From Bacteroidaceae bacterium (lineage in GTDB: Bacteria > Bacteroidota > Bacteroidia > Bacteroidales > Bacteroidaceae), in NCBI GenBank assembly GCA_017465905.1, contig JAFTVE010000016.1, forward strand, positions 1 to 64,000: 64,000 bases of DNA, read 5' to 3'. A program made the position numbers and the translations under genes. Positions 37,401-46,066 of this stretch are shown here, piece after piece. Numbering within the stretch: the first letter of the stretch is position 1; each line of letters begins with the position of its first letter. The notes beneath the pieces were generated by a model that worked only from the letters and a program-made list of their open reading frames with translations, was not told the origin of the DNA and did no database searches.

Positions 37401-40213
37401 GCAGCATTTACCGAAGCAGCACTCTCGATATCAGCTCCAGGCATGCTCCATTCGTAGAGGTATCCTTCTAGAGGAGTATTGGCAAGGAAGGTGATGCGCT
37501 CACCAGCAGGTACGTTGTCAGCAGTCTTGGTAAATGTAGCATCAACTTCAGGCGCTGCCTCTACTGTGATCTCACAGGTGTCAGCCGCCGTGGTGCCATT
37601 GGCGCTTGTAGCTGTAAGTATCACGCTATGTGTTCCAGGTGTAGCGAATGTCATCGTCGGACTTGTCACAGCAAGTTTTTCAATGCCGGCACCTGTAGCT
37701 GTCCACTCCATACGGTTTGTCGCAGCATTACATGTCGCACCAAAAGTAACAGGAATGCCTGCGTATATGGTTCCTTGAGGAGCATCGATGCTTACCGTGG
37801 GTGCTTCATTCGATGTGCCCAGCTGAGGCATGTTCTCTGCCACAGCAGTATAGGTTCCGCTTAGTGTGGCATGGTGTCCGCCTACACAGTCATACATCAT
37901 CAGAGTCCCATCGCTATTCGTCATGAGGTCACCTTTAAGATAAGCGATGAGTCCACGAGGAGTGACACTGCCAGTAAATTCTACATCTTTGTATGCCTTT
38001 ACCTCAGCGGCCGTACGTGCGATGTTCCATATACGTATTTCATCGTATTGTGCATTCTGAGCGTTGCGCTCTCCATTAGATGAGAATACGAGATCGATGA
38101 ATCCACCCAATCCGCTGTAGCTTGATGATGTGACACTTCCACGGCTCACTCCATCGAGATATACGGTCATCTTATTATTGTTGACTACGATAGCCACATG
38201 GTTCCACTTGCCTATTCTGAGCGAAGTGCCGGTATTTAGACGGTTCGAGGTATCCCATCCTGCAGTGAACGCACCATTTGAATTGGCATGGAACATGAAG
38301 TTGCCCCAACCTGGGCCACCGCTCTGGTTCCAGTCCACAAGCGTGGTAGGCTTAATCCAGTACTCAATAGTAGCCTGAGAATACTTTGAAGTGAATACCC
38401 TCGGGATTGTGAAGCCAGCTTGGCTGAAGCTGACACCCATATTGGGCGCCGATAAGCTCATGGGTACCTTGGCCGTGGTTATGGCAGACTCATTGTCACC
38501 GGTATATAGTGCACTCACACCATATTCACCCGATGAAGCAGCTGTCTTCGGAGTATAAGAATGTGTGGTTGCAGGCAGATGAGCTATGAGCATTCCATTA
38601 CGGTATACATTGTAGGCCATCAACTCCATAGCTGAGCGCTGTGGCGCTTGCCAACTGAGTGTGTTACCGTCGAACGAAGCGTTCTGAGGAGCATGGTAAC
38701 TGTTGCCGTATACAACAACAGAAATGATAGTCTTGTCGCCAGCATTCTTAATCTCTACACCTTCGCCAGTGAAGAAGGGAGTTTCCAAACCCTGCAAATC
38801 GTACTGATAATCCATGATAGAGGCATGGTGGATTGTACCCTTGCCCTGTGCCCACGATTTGGTGTCAACGATGAAGAAGTACTTGAGCGGGCGATTCATG
38901 TCGTAACCATCGGTAAGGTCCGTGAGGTCGTAGCCAAATTCCATAGGCTCGGTATGCAACTTGCCATCAGCCCATCGACCCAGCATTGGAACCTCGGGAG
39001 CAGGATTGGTGTCACCGTAGCTACCGTCGCCAGCGTATGTGAAGTGTACGAATGAGATTGTCTTCTCAGGCTCTGTAGCATTGATGTCGGCACTGATACC
39101 TGCGCTCAGGGCTATCTCGCTACGACGGCTATAGTCCATCTCAAGCTTGATGGTGCGCAGTGGACGATAGTCCTTACGTACCTTATATATCTCGGGTGAC
39201 CAGAAGTCGCCGTTAAAGGTACGGTTTCCTGGGATACCGTCGTTTCTGAATGCAGTGCCCGCAAAAGCGTAGGGACAGTAGATGAAACCACCGTTACACC
39301 ACCCGCCCCAAGAGTTGACGATAATCCATGCACCCACCTCATCAGCTTCGGGCTCACCATAGACACCATCCTTGTCGAGGTCAAACTCAATACGGTCGTC
39401 ATAGCCCACGATAGTAAGAGCGTGGTCAACTTGGGTTCCCCACTCATGCACGTAGTACATACCCGTAACACCGATTTTATCATTAATGTCGGTCTTTGGG
39501 ATGTTCTTCCATACACCGCCTGAGGCTACGCCCACACCGCAGATACCACCGGCAGCAAATGAGTCGTCACCGTTATGGTTCCACAGCCAGTTCTTCACAG
39601 CTTCGCGTCCCTCCTCAGTAGCGATGCTTTGTGGGAAGTGCGAAGGCTTGAGCATACGGTTGTGCATGGCCTCGAACCATTTGTCGTAGCCTTGCATCCA
39701 ACCGAAATCATTGTTCGATGCATCCTGGTTGCCAAAAACTGACGAGTAGGTCTGTCCGCCATAAGTAGCAGCTGAGGGCACGCCTACATGAGTCACAAAA
39801 GCATCCTTGCCCTGGTCTATGATTCCAGTGGGCGAATAGGTATGCAACCATACGAAGTGCGAGGGATAATAATTCTCAGGCTTCGATCCGTCGAGGTCGC
39901 GATAGGCTGCCAGCTCATAGCTAAACATATAGCTGATGCGCGATGCAGAGCCACACGAACCTCCATCCTGATTGAATACAGGTGGAAAGTGACGTGTATC
40001 AGCATTGTTCACATGGTCAGGGCGCCCACTGACCGCACGAATACGGTTCTTTGCTGCTCCCTTTTGTACAGGAGCCGCAAGTGTGGGGTCTGGATTCATC
40101 TTCTCCGAATAGTCGGGATACTTGGTCCGGTCAACATCGACCGCTGTCTGGGCAGTCAGCGAACCGCCGAGCAGAAGAGTGGCAAGCAATGTTGCCAAAC
40201 GTGTCTTTTTCAT
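34463..40213 (-). CDS. Giant secreted papain-like protease with LamG, PKD and Big_2 domains
   Basis: A 1916-residue protein. Signal peptide at 1-21. Papain-fold (C1-like) domain at about 75-320 with Gln82, Cys87 (GGSCGSA), His264 (DHALTIVG) and Asn300 (IVNSWG), the full catalytic set. Then a fibronectin-like stretch, a LamG/concanavalin-like domain (about 595-760), three PKD-like domains (about 805-1058), a second LamG domain (1064-1211), an unassigned region (1215-1620), three Big_2 Ig-like repeats (1621-1867) and a C-terminal T9SS-type sorting tail (1868-1916: DVYDITGRPV...GIYIINGTKTVVK). It is probably exported by type IX secretion and held on the surface to degrade host or dietary protein. 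Cell-surface adhesion by LamG and PKD modules is inferred. Confidence 0.88.
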   Translation of the reverse strand: MKKTRLATLLATLLLGGSLTAQTAVDVDRTKYPDYSEKMNPDPTLAAPVQKGAAKNRIRAVSGRPDHVNNADTRHFPPVFNQDGGSCGSASRISYMFSYELAAYRDLDGSKPENYYPSHFVWLHTYSPTGIIDQGKDAFVTHVGVPSAATYGGQTYSSVFGNQDASNNDFGWMQGYDKWFEAMHNRMLKPSHFPQSIATEEGREAVKNWLWNHNGDDSFAAGGICGVGVASGGVWKNIPKTDINDKIGVTGMYYVHEWGTQVDHALTIVGYDDRIEFDLDKDGVYGEPEADEVGAWIIVNSWGGWCNGGFIYCPYAFAGTAFRNDGIPGNRTFNGDFWSPEIYKVRKDYRPLRTIKLEMDYSRRSEIALSAGISADINATEPEKTISFVHFTYAGDGSYGDTNPAPEVPMLGRWADGKLHTEPMEFGYDLTDLTDGYDMNRPLKYFFIVDTKSWAQGKGTIHHASIMDYQYDLQGLETPFFTGEGVEIKNAGDKTIISVVVYGNSYHAPQNASFDGNTLSWQAPQRSAMELMAYNVYRNGMLIAHLPATTHSYTPKTAASSGEYGVSALYTGDNESAITTAKVPMSLSAPNMGVSFSQAGFTIPRVFTSKYSQATIEYWIKPTTLVDWNQSGGPGWGNFMFHANSNGAFTAGWDTSNRLNTGTSLRIGKWNHVAIVVNNNKMTVYLDGVSRGSVTSSSYSGLGGFIDLVFSSNGERNAQNAQYDEIRIWNIARTAAEVKAYKDVEFTGSVTPRGLIAYLKGDLMTNSDGTLMMYDCVGGHHATLSGTYTAVAENMPQLGTSNEAPTVSIDAPQGTIYAGIPVTFGATCNAATNRMEWTATGAGIEKLAVTSPTMTFATPGTHSVILTATSANGTTAADTCEITVEAAPEVDATFTKTADNVPAGERITFLANTPLEGYLYEWSMPGADIESAASVNAAASYQSKGTYTVTLTVTAPDGSQKSHTEDITVQEVAPKAAFSITPAVVVRGEEVTLTDESQYAPTQWEWQISSDNANYIAYDQDRNLVIDKPGVYNVALSVANNAGTDKASRERAIIVVNADSKNGLLFSSDAATVTTTTVPLQADQTDFTIEWWMNSGWPVTFCNGIGDTEQTLMIKSTANGQMLLFVGGKSVATPDDFLVHGEWHHYAVTYSKGAVKFYRDGRQQASGSVATTKLPTLSTFRLGGSEAPVKGSVDELRVWGKALTESQLHSYINTPIENVAEAETADKLALYYNFNQSGGDVQDATSNANHGVRAGFGPDGDAWGLSKGVFCLIFDESVNKDVTSTFLTNYAKPFASIGKCVNPNLSSRTFALKDWMLENIHVNSTIFTGAHLDQGKSGCFTITTGWDGFGSLTDHKVFQTMTLPAGSYTFEAIYDDRFEGQCGNSYIVAAAGTTLPITEELEQALGYTAMKPKGQTSSNKVGFVLTEETTVSLGLVVNMNGMSCMTLQRFRLTCSEVEILPRTSDIITGADKLINERLYHISLPYHTAGQAAWAVANDGDKLTSANILGTSINKEDATQQFAFISNDGGITRYLYHAAKKKFVNKDGSLSETPADAIYFKDGAYDTTFVAYFDDSHYVAMDTEHQLIISTQGTADANNSCAIYPAGKFNPREALAKFPAVAVSEITLSHSEVSMEEGTTLTLAAKVTPDYATDKTVIWTTSDADIAIVVKGVVTALTHGTATITARAGDKEATCVVTVEKRTVPVSGIYLDQTKATVIEGETIQLTATVAPAEATDKSIEWTSSDESIATVTDDGLVTTLIPGTVTITARAGNRTATCVITVEERYIPLEAIILSHTEITLEVGATLTLTATLQPEDASEQSIMWSTSDRSIATVRRGVIEGHAPGTATITARNGDIRATCVVTVVAADGIEQTTLDGATIDVYDITGRPVRLKTNSTKGLQRGIYIINGTKTVVK

Positions 40214-40680
40214 TGTTCTTTCTTTACGGTTACATTATTGTTTTTACATGGTTAAATCAGCAAATATAGCTGGGAACCAAGTACCCATAAGGTCTACTTG
40301 GTCGGTTGCAAATATAATAAAGATTTTGAAAAAGCCGTTAACGAGCTATCTTTTTTGCTTTGCCTCTATCCAATTATTCCCTTTAAAAAAACTTAACGCA
40401 ACATGATACCTTGTAAAAAGTAATCTTAGGTAGTCATTTGAATGCTTATTACCATATATGAGTAACAGATATACACTTTATCGAACAGTAAAATGTATTA
40501 GATGGATTTTTGTAATAGTTATTGTGTTATAATAACAATATACATAGAGAATTACAATTCCGACAAAGTCGTGGCTTTGTACAAAAATCCACGACTTTCT
40601 GTACTGAACAATCTATATTGAACCATTGTTAATAGGATGTGAAATATACCTAAACTCTAAACATTATTTCAATATCTACA
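40214..40680. other. Divergent intergenic region, C1-like gene and katA
   Basis: 467 nt, A/T-rich. On the minus strand, TATATTTG boxes at 40261-40268 and 40309-40316 are -7 candidates for the C1-like gene. A 10-bp inverted repeat (40565-40574 with 40589-40598, AAAGTCGTGG) lies about 80-115 nt before katA and could be an operator or leader hairpin. No clear promoter box for katA was found. Confidence 0.5.
40261..40316 (-). promoter_or_regulatory. Candidate -7 boxes of the C1-like protease gene
   Basis: Two copies of TATATTTG on the minus strand (40261-40268 and 40309-40316) match TAnnTTTG, 48 and 96 nt before the start codon. Neither has a clear -33 partner at the ideal spacing. Confidence 0.45.
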
Positions 40681-42150
40681 ATGGAAAGGAAACGACTGAC
40701 CTCGGCCAACGGACGTCCTGTGGCCGATAACCAAAATTCACAGACAGCAGGGCAGCGTGGTCCCATACTGATGCAGGACCCATGGCTGATAGAGAAGCTG
40801 GCACACTTTGACCGCGAGGTGATTCCCGAACGACGCATGCACGCCAAAGGCTCAGGTGCCTATGGCACTTTCACCGTGACGCACGATATCACACAGTATA
40901 CACGAGCTGCCATCTTTAGTGAGATAGGCAAGCAGACGGAGTGTTTTGTACGATTTTCCACGGTGGCAGGAGAGCGCGGAGCCGCTGATGCTGAGCGCGA
41001 TATACGCGGATTTGCCATGAAGTTCTACACTGAGGAGGGCAACTGGGATCTCGTTGGGAACAATACTCCGGTATTCTTCTTACGCGATCCGTTGAAGTTT
41101 CCCGACCTCAATCACGCCATCAAACGTGATCCACGCACCAATATGCGCAGCGCATCGAACAATTGGGACTTCTGGACATTGCTTCCCGAGGCATTGCATC
41201 AGGTGACCATCACGATGAGTCCGCGTGGCATTCCATTGTCGTATCGTCACATGCACGGATTTGGCAGCCACACCTACAGCTTCTATAATAAGGATAACAA
41301 GCGCACTTGGGTAAAATTCCATCTACGCACACTGCAGGGAATCAAGTGCCTTACCGATGAGGAGGCCGAAGCCATCATTGCCAAGGACCGTGAGTCGCAT
41401 CAGCGCGACCTATATGAAAGTATTGAGCGTGGTGACTTTCCACGTTGGCTCTTCCAGGTGCAATTGATGACCGAGGAGGAGGCGATGAACTACCGCATCA
41501 ATCCGTTTGACTTGACGAAGGTGTGGCCACACGGTGACTTTCCGCTACATGATGTAGGCATATTAGAGCTGAACCGCAACCCAGAGAATTACTTTGCCGA
41601 GGTGGAGCAGGCTGCCTTTAATCCTATCAATGTTGTGGAAGGCATAGGTTTCTCGCCCGACAAGATGTTGCAAGGCCGACTCTTCTCTTATGGCGATGCA
41701 CAGCGCTATCGCTTGGGAGTAAACTTGGAACAGATACCCGTGAATCGTCCTCGCTGTCCCTTCCATGCTTACCATCGCGACGGTGCTATGCGTGTGGATG
41801 GCAATTACGGTTCTACCAAAGGTTATGAACCCAACAGCTGGGGCGAATGGAAAGATTCTCCCCATACCAAAGAGCCTCCGCTTCCGCTGCACGGTGATGC
41901 CTACAATTATAATGAGCGGGAATACGATGATGACTACTATAGCCAGCCTGGCGACCTCTTCCGGCTGATGCCTCCTGAGGAACAAGAGTTGCTCTTTGCC
42001 AATACGGCACGCGCTATGGGCGATGCCGAACTGTTCATCAAGCATCGCCACATCCGTAACTGCTATCGTGCCGATCCGCAATATGGCGAGGGAGTGGCGA
42101 GAGCCATGAACATCAAAGTGGAGGAGGCGCTGAACGAAGAAAAGATGTAA
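40681..42150 (+). CDS. katA: Catalase (monofunctional, heme)
   Basis: A 489-residue clade 3-type catalase that breaks down hydrogen peroxide. [16 protein letters not shown] holds catalytic His54, [18 protein letters not shown] the catalytic Asn, and [15 protein letters not shown] the proximal heme Tyr. Length and motifs are standard. Single gene, probably induced by oxidative stress; the inverted repeat at 40565-40598 upstream may be part of its control, although no OxyR site was recognised with confidence. Confidence 0.97.
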   Translation: MERKRLTSANGRPVADNQNSQTAGQRGPILMQDPWLIEKLAHFDREVIPERRMHAKGSGAYGTFTVTHDITQYTRAAIFSEIGKQTECFVRFSTVAGERGAADAERDIRGFAMKFYTEEGNWDLVGNNTPVFFLRDPLKFPDLNHAIKRDPRTNMRSASNNWDFWTLLPEALHQVTITMSPRGIPLSYRHMHGFGSHTYSFYNKDNKRTWVKFHLRTLQGIKCLTDEEAEAIIAKDRESHQRDLYESIERGDFPRWLFQVQLMTEEEAMNYRINPFDLTKVWPHGDFPLHDVGILELNRNPENYFAEVEQAAFNPINVVEGIGFSPDKMLQGRLFSYGDAQRYRLGVNLEQIPVNRPRCPFHAYHRDGAMRVDGNYGSTKGYEPNSWGEWKDSPHTKEPPLPLHGDAYNYNEREYDDDYYSQPGDLFRLMPPEEQELLFANTARAMGDAELFIKHRHIRNCYRADPQYGEGVARAMNIKVEEALNEEKM

Positions 42151-42164
42151 CGTATTACCTTTTA

Positions 42165-42779
42165 TTAATGACGGAATGTCTCGTAAGTACCGTCATCGTA
42201 AAATATTTTTATTTCGACGATTTTTCGTTGCAAAGATTTTTGCCCCATTGCTTGCTGTATATCAGTGCGATGGGGGATGTTTTGGGGTGTCTGAAGCGGC
42301 ATTTCCTTGCGATTTTTTGAAACGCCCGTACTCTCGGGCTGAAATACGGCATTCTCAGCGAACAATTCGCCCTGATAAAAACGAGCGCGAGGCTGATAGT
42401 CTGCTTCGCCGGGCAAAGTACCTAAAGAAGATGCTGTCCTCTCTGTATATGCAGGAGCAGTAGCAGGCGAAGAGGCCGATGAGTGGGTCGGAACTATAGG
42501 ACTGTCGCTGTCGGGTGAATCAGCATACCTATCTTCGAGCAGCGAGCCGGCAGGGTAGTCTGCTACGGCGTCCCCTTCGTAGGACCCTATACCATCAAGC
42601 AGCCAAAGAATATTAATCTTTGGAAAATGCTGATGAATCTTCATCACCACATCCATACTAGGATTGTTGCGTCCAGCAATGACATGCGATAAGGTAGGAC
42701 GGTTTATACCTATATAGTCTGCAAACTGTCCTTGCGACATGCCTTCGCGTTCAATGATTTCTTTAATACGCTCTCTCAT
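42165..42779 (-). CDS. XRE-family transcriptional regulator
   Basis: A 204-residue protein. Residues 1-60 form a helix-turn-helix of the XRE/Cro type (RIKEIIEREGMSQGQFADYIGINRPTLSHVIAGRNNPSMDVVMKI). The C-terminal part (about 70-180) is low in structure, rich in Ser, Pro and Gln, and ends in a short basic segment (KSLQRKIVEIKIFYDDGTYETF). Its promoter region overlaps a palindrome, GATTACAAAAGTAA(C), that recurs twice further upstream, so it may regulate itself. It is convergent with katA, 14 nt away. The regulated genes are unknown. Confidence 0.8.
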   Translation of the reverse strand: MRERIKEIIEREGMSQGQFADYIGINRPTLSHVIAGRNNPSMDVVMKIHQHFPKINILWLLDGIGSYEGDAVADYPAGSLLEDRYADSPDSDSPIVPTHSSASSPATAPAYTERTASSLGTLPGEADYQPRARFYQGELFAENAVFQPESTGVSKNRKEMPLQTPQNIPHRTDIQQAMGQKSLQRKIVEIKIFYDDGTYETFRH

Positions 42780-42815
42780 AGGTCCTATTTTGTAGTTAAA
42801 ATGGTATTTCTATTC

Positions 42816-42851
42816 GATTACAAAAGTAACTCAATAAATTCACATTTGCAA
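42816..42851 (-). promoter_or_regulatory. Promoter and overlapping palindrome of the XRE gene
   Basis: On the minus strand TACTTTTG (42821-42828) is a consensus -7 box and TTG (42849-42851) lies 20 nt upstream. The box sits inside GATTACAAAAGTAACT (42816-42831), a near-perfect inverted repeat of GATTAC/GTAATC with an AAAA centre. A repressor bound here would block the promoter. Confidence 0.6.
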
Positions 42852-42894
42852 TTTATATTTGTAATCGGAATTGTCTTAATTGTAAATATGGTGT

Positions 42895-42910
42895 GATTAC
42901 AAAAGTAATC
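42895..42910. promoter_or_regulatory. Second copy of the palindrome, perfect
   Basis: GATTACAAAAGTAATC: a perfect inverted repeat of 6-bp arms around AAAA, 79 nt from the first copy. Read on the minus strand it also contains TACTTTTG. Confidence 0.6.
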
Positions 42911-43227
42911 ATCAAACAAACATGATGTACGGTTTTTTAGCAAGTGTAGTTGGAATATACTTTATAAAACCATTGTAAAATGCTTATATATAATATTATA
43001 TATTGTATATATTAGTATTTCTTCTTCAAATTTAGCCTGTAAATACAAATATTCAATTTTATCTATAAATAACTTCATAAAAATAGACATAATACTACTG
43101 ATAATCTACCAAATAAGTGTTACAAATAATATATGTTTGCAATCTGCATACGTCTCAATCGTGCATATACAACTGTATACTTCACAATTGTAATTACCCT
43201 ACTTCCCCGAAATGCAATTCCTTTAAT

Positions 43228-43243
43228 AATTACAAAAGTAATC
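43228..43243. promoter_or_regulatory. Third copy of the palindrome
   Basis: AATTACAAAAGTAATC, 15 of 16 positions identical to the perfect copy. It lies in the gene-poor interval, 333 nt from the second copy. Confidence 0.55.
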
Positions 43244-43511
43244 TATGGAAGATCTACATTTGCATATATTTGGAAATACAATGCAATCTCCAATGTTTAT
43301 TTATGTAAACATAGGAGGACACAAAAGGGGAGCATTACCTCAAAATGCACGAGAATTGAATATTTCTGCCCTAGGGGACAGAAAAGTGAAAAAATCGCAA
43401 GGAAATGGCACTTAAAATGCCTAAAACTGGAGATATAGAGTTATTTCACAAATACTTAGGAGCATTTTTACTTGTACAGAAAAATACACCGTTTCGTCAG
43501 AGCCTCGCTAT

Positions 43512-43895
43512 CTACTGTTTGGTTGTCTCTACCCAACCTTTATATCCAGTAGCCAATTCTATCACCTTGTAGCCATTGGCGGCAAGTATCGATGCAGCAC
43601 GCTTGCTGCGATTTCCGCTGCGGCAATACAGGGCCACTGTACTCCCCTTCTTTATTTGGGCCAACGCCTGTTCTTCAAAGTCCTCTTTCAGCACATCTAT
43701 ATGCAGCGAGGTTCCATCTATATGTCCGGCAGCATGCTCGTCGGCAGTGCGTACATCAAGGAGTACAACATCCTTTTCAGCTATCACTTGGGTAAACTCC
43801 GTAACATCCACACTACGGAATTCAGCCTTGTCATTACAAGAGTAGCAAAGTGCGCCAAGTAGCAGCGCACATACAGAGCGGAAGATACGTTTCAT
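43512..43895 (-). CDS. Rhodanese-like domain lipoprotein
   Basis: A 127-residue protein with an N-terminal lipoprotein-type signal ending in CYSC (Cys20), and one rhodanese domain with VVLLDVRTADEHAAGHIDG and the active-site loop CRSGNRS. It probably handles sulfane sulfur or a thiol switch in the periplasm. It follows holA on the same strand with a 14-nt gap. Confidence 0.87.
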   Translation of the reverse strand: MKRIFRSVCALLLGALCYSCNDKAEFRSVDVTEFTQVIAEKDVVLLDVRTADEHAAGHIDGTSLHIDVLKEDFEEQALAQIKKGSTVALYCRSGNRSKRAASILAANGYKVIELATGYKGWVETTKQ

Positions 43896-43909
43896 ACGTG
43901 GTTGGTATT

Positions 43910-44926
43910 TTAATGTAGTATATGATATATTAGTTCACGCAGCAGCCCCTTGTCAGTGGCGTTGGCTCCGCAACCTTTCGACAGTGCGTCATACTTTCTG
44001 ATATCGCTGATGATATACATCACCTTCCATGCCGTGTAGTAGCGCATGGCTGTCTGGTACTCCTTGGCTTGCCATGGAGTACGGAGGTCCAGGTAGGCGG
44101 CGATGCCATTGTCCGATTTGTCGGGAGCATAGTATGCCATCATCAGGTTGGCATAGAAGTTGAAGAGCATGGCCAGCACCATAGGCATGGCGAATGTCTT
44201 CTTGTTATCCTCCATATATTTGGCAATGGTGTTAGCTTTCACCACATCCTTCACCATGAGTGCATTCTTCAGTTCAAACACGTTATAGTCCTTGCTTATG
44301 CCCACGCACTCCTCCACCAGTTCAGGTGTGATGGGTTCATCGGTCTTCGGCTTGGCAATTATCAGCTTGTCCAGTTCGCTGGCCATTCGGCTAAGGTCGG
44401 CCCCTATGCTTTCGACCATCATGCCCGCCGCCTTCACATCGATTGCAGTTCCCTTGGAGCGCACGTAGCTACTGATAAAGCTGGGTAGCATGTTGTCCTT
44501 CAATTTCTTCGACTCAAACAGCCGTCCATTCTTCTCTATCTCCACAGCCACCTTCTTGCGTCGGTCAATGGTTCCGTATTTATGGCAGAATACGAGCACC
44601 GTCGTAGGCTGTGGCTTCTGCAGATAATACACCAGTTCCTCCATGTTGCGCAGTGTCTGTGCCTCCTTCACGATGATTACCTGGTGCTCTGCCATCATCG
44701 GATAGCGCTTGGCAGCCGCAATGATGCTACCTATATCCGTATCCTGGCCATAGATGACCATTTGGTTAAATCCGCGTTCCTCTTCCGTGAGTACATTCTC
44801 AGCAATATAGTCCGATAGGCGGTCTATATAGTAGGGTTCTTCCCCCATCAAATAATACACCGGAGCAAACTGCCGCGAGTTAATCTCCTTGATGATGCTG
44901 TCGTATGTTATCTCTTGCTTAGCCAT
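43910..44926 (-). CDS. holA: DNA polymerase III delta subunit
   Basis: A 338-residue clamp-loader subunit (APVYYLMGEEPYYIDRLSDYI, GFNQMVIYGQDTD, FVLVF-type second strand, C-terminal helical collar). It opens the beta clamp during replication. Length and N-terminal motif match. A minus-strand TACCTTTA at 45000-45007 about 75 nt upstream is a possible promoter box. Confidence 0.92.
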   Translation of the reverse strand: MAKQEITYDSIIKEINSRQFAPVYYLMGEEPYYIDRLSDYIAENVLTEEERGFNQMVIYGQDTDIGSIIAAAKRYPMMAEHQVIIVKEAQTLRNMEELVYYLQKPQPTTVLVFCHKYGTIDRRKKVAVEIEKNGRLFESKKLKDNMLPSFISSYVRSKGTAIDVKAAGMMVESIGADLSRMASELDKLIIAKPKTDEPITPELVEECVGISKDYNVFELKNALMVKDVVKANTIAKYMEDNKKTFAMPMVLAMLFNFYANLMMAYYAPDKSDNGIAAYLDLRTPWQAKEYQTAMRYYTAWKVMYIISDIRKYDALSKGCGANATDKGLLRELIYHILH

Positions 44927-45102
44927 AAAAAATACCGTTTGTGACTGAATGATTACGCATTCTCAAATGGCAGTCTTCCATGCCATTTGTTTCACGATGT
45001 AAAGGTACACTTTTTTTGCAGTAAATACAACTTCTATTCATATTCTTACGCCGACAGCTATCGACGATTCTAATCTTTCCGTTGACCATAGCGCTCGTGC
45101 CT

Positions 45103-45243
45103 TCATACCTTATACTTCGCCCAGATGGTTTCGCCCATCCTCTCCACACTCATCAGCTGCAGCTTGGTAGGAGCGATGTCAGCATCCAGGCTCCATAGGA
45201 TATGCTCCAGCTCCTTGATGTCGGCGTTTGTCAATTGCTCCAT
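45103..45243 (-). CDS. Possible 46-residue small protein
   Basis: ORF beginning MEQLTNADIKELEHILWSLDAD and ending VERMGETIWAKYKV. It shows amphipathic-helix spacing and no obvious membrane segment. A minus-strand TAACTTTG box (45248-45255) lies directly before the ATG, so the mRNA would be leaderless or the real start is downstream. It is not recognised as a family, and could be chance. Confidence 0.4.
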   Translation of the reverse strand: MEQLTNADIKELEHILWSLDADIAPTKLQLMSVERMGETIWAKYKV

Positions 45244-45455
45244 GCCGCAAAGTTAGGAAATATTACGAACAAAGAGAAGAAAGACGGGGAAAACTTTGGC
45301 TCAGGACAGCCTTTGGCTGTAAGATGACGAAAACGAGAACTGGGTAGCAAGGCTGAATGTTGTGGATGAGTGGGTAGTATATAAACAAGTGTTGCGGAAT
45401 GCGTTTCCCGGCTTTCCTTGCGCGGCATAAAATATTGTATACCAATCGTCAAACA

Positions 45456-45486
45456 AGGACAACCGGGGTTGTCCTCGGGTTGTCCT
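45456..45486. repeat. GGACAACC motifs, inverted and direct (5' group)
   Basis: AGGACAACC (45456-45464) is followed by its exact inverted copy GGTTGTCCT (45467-45475) and a second inverted copy (45478-45486). The first two can form a hairpin. Confidence 0.7.
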
Positions 45487-45645
45487 TGATGGCTGAAGAA
45501 GAATATAACATAATGCACAATAATCCACGCCAGTTTGTACAATAATCCATGCGAAGATGTAAATAATCACTTACCTTTCCCTATCATCCATAAAACGTTT
45601 TTCTGAAAAATATGGTTCCAAAACTCACTACCCTGCAGAGAGCAT

Positions 45646-45733
45646 GTTTTCTACTTGCGAGTAGAATGTTTTCTGACTGCAAGTAGAATACTTTCTGACT
45701 GCGAATAGAATATTTTCTGCCTGCAAGCAGAAT
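45646..45733. repeat. Four tandem 22-nt repeats, each with an internal dyad
   Basis: Units 45646-45667, 45668-45689, 45690-45711 and 45712-45733. Each holds TTCT(A/G) near its left end and the paired (T/C)AGAA at its right end. The fifth base pair of the dyad is A-T, G-T, G-T and G-C in the four units, so pairing is kept. No spacer, so this is not a CRISPR array. Confidence 0.85.
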
Positions 45734-45809
45734 AGTAACTACTTGTGTCTTTTAGGGCAGAAGCCTCATCAATCAGATTTAATGAAATTATGAGTGCTGT
45801 TGTTCAGGA

Positions 45810-45894
45810 AGGACAACTCGGGGATAGCCAGGGTTGTCCCCGTTAAAAAGTTGAGGCACAGCAGTTTGCAGTGTACAAGGACAACCGGACAACC
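45810..45894. repeat. GGACAACC motifs (3' group)
   Basis: AGGACAACT at 45810-45818, GGGTTGTCCC at 45831-45840, and two directly adjacent GGACAACC copies at 45879-45886 and 45887-45894. With the 5' group this makes seven copies in 440 nt, on both strands. Confidence 0.65.
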
Positions 45895-46019
45895 TATTTC
45901 GGCAAAGTGCTTTAATGCTCTGTTAATTAATGTGTAAAAAGCACTAAACACAAATCATTATATGGATGGAATAGATGCTTGCTGCACCTCTGAAGAATAT
46001 TTGGAGCAGGTGCGAAAAA

Positions 46020-46055
46020 AACGCACGTTCCATTTAGAAAAATGGAACGTGCGTT
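46020..46055 (-). terminator. Terminator of the HU-LysM operon
   Basis: A perfect 16-bp stem (46020-46035 with 46040-46055, core CGCACGTTCC), 4-nt loop; on the minus strand it runs into TTTTTT. It lies 68-103 nt after the stop of the HU-LysM gene. Confidence 0.85.
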
Positions 46056-46066
46056 CTCTATAAATG

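Larger units (their letters stand above)
42780..43511. other. Gene-poor A/T-rich region upstream of the XRE gene
   Basis: 732 nt with very low G+C. It holds the three GATTAC palindromes, several half-sites (GTAATC at 42861-42866) and a plus-strand TATATTTG (42854-42861). The short ORFs present (up to 101 codons) have no ribosome site or coding bias and are not called. A regulatory or non-coding role is more likely. Confidence 0.5.

Noticed and set aside
43133-43438. 101-codon plus-strand ORF in the A/T-rich region
   Set aside because: It has no ribosome site, low-complexity sequence and no family resemblance. The region is better explained by regulatory palindromes.
44919-45149. 76-codon minus-strand ORF between holA and the 46-residue ORF
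   Set aside because: No coding character; it overlaps the holA start and a possible promoter.
45646-45733. Could the 22-nt tandem repeats be a CRISPR array?
   Set aside because: There are no spacers between the units and no cas genes nearby.
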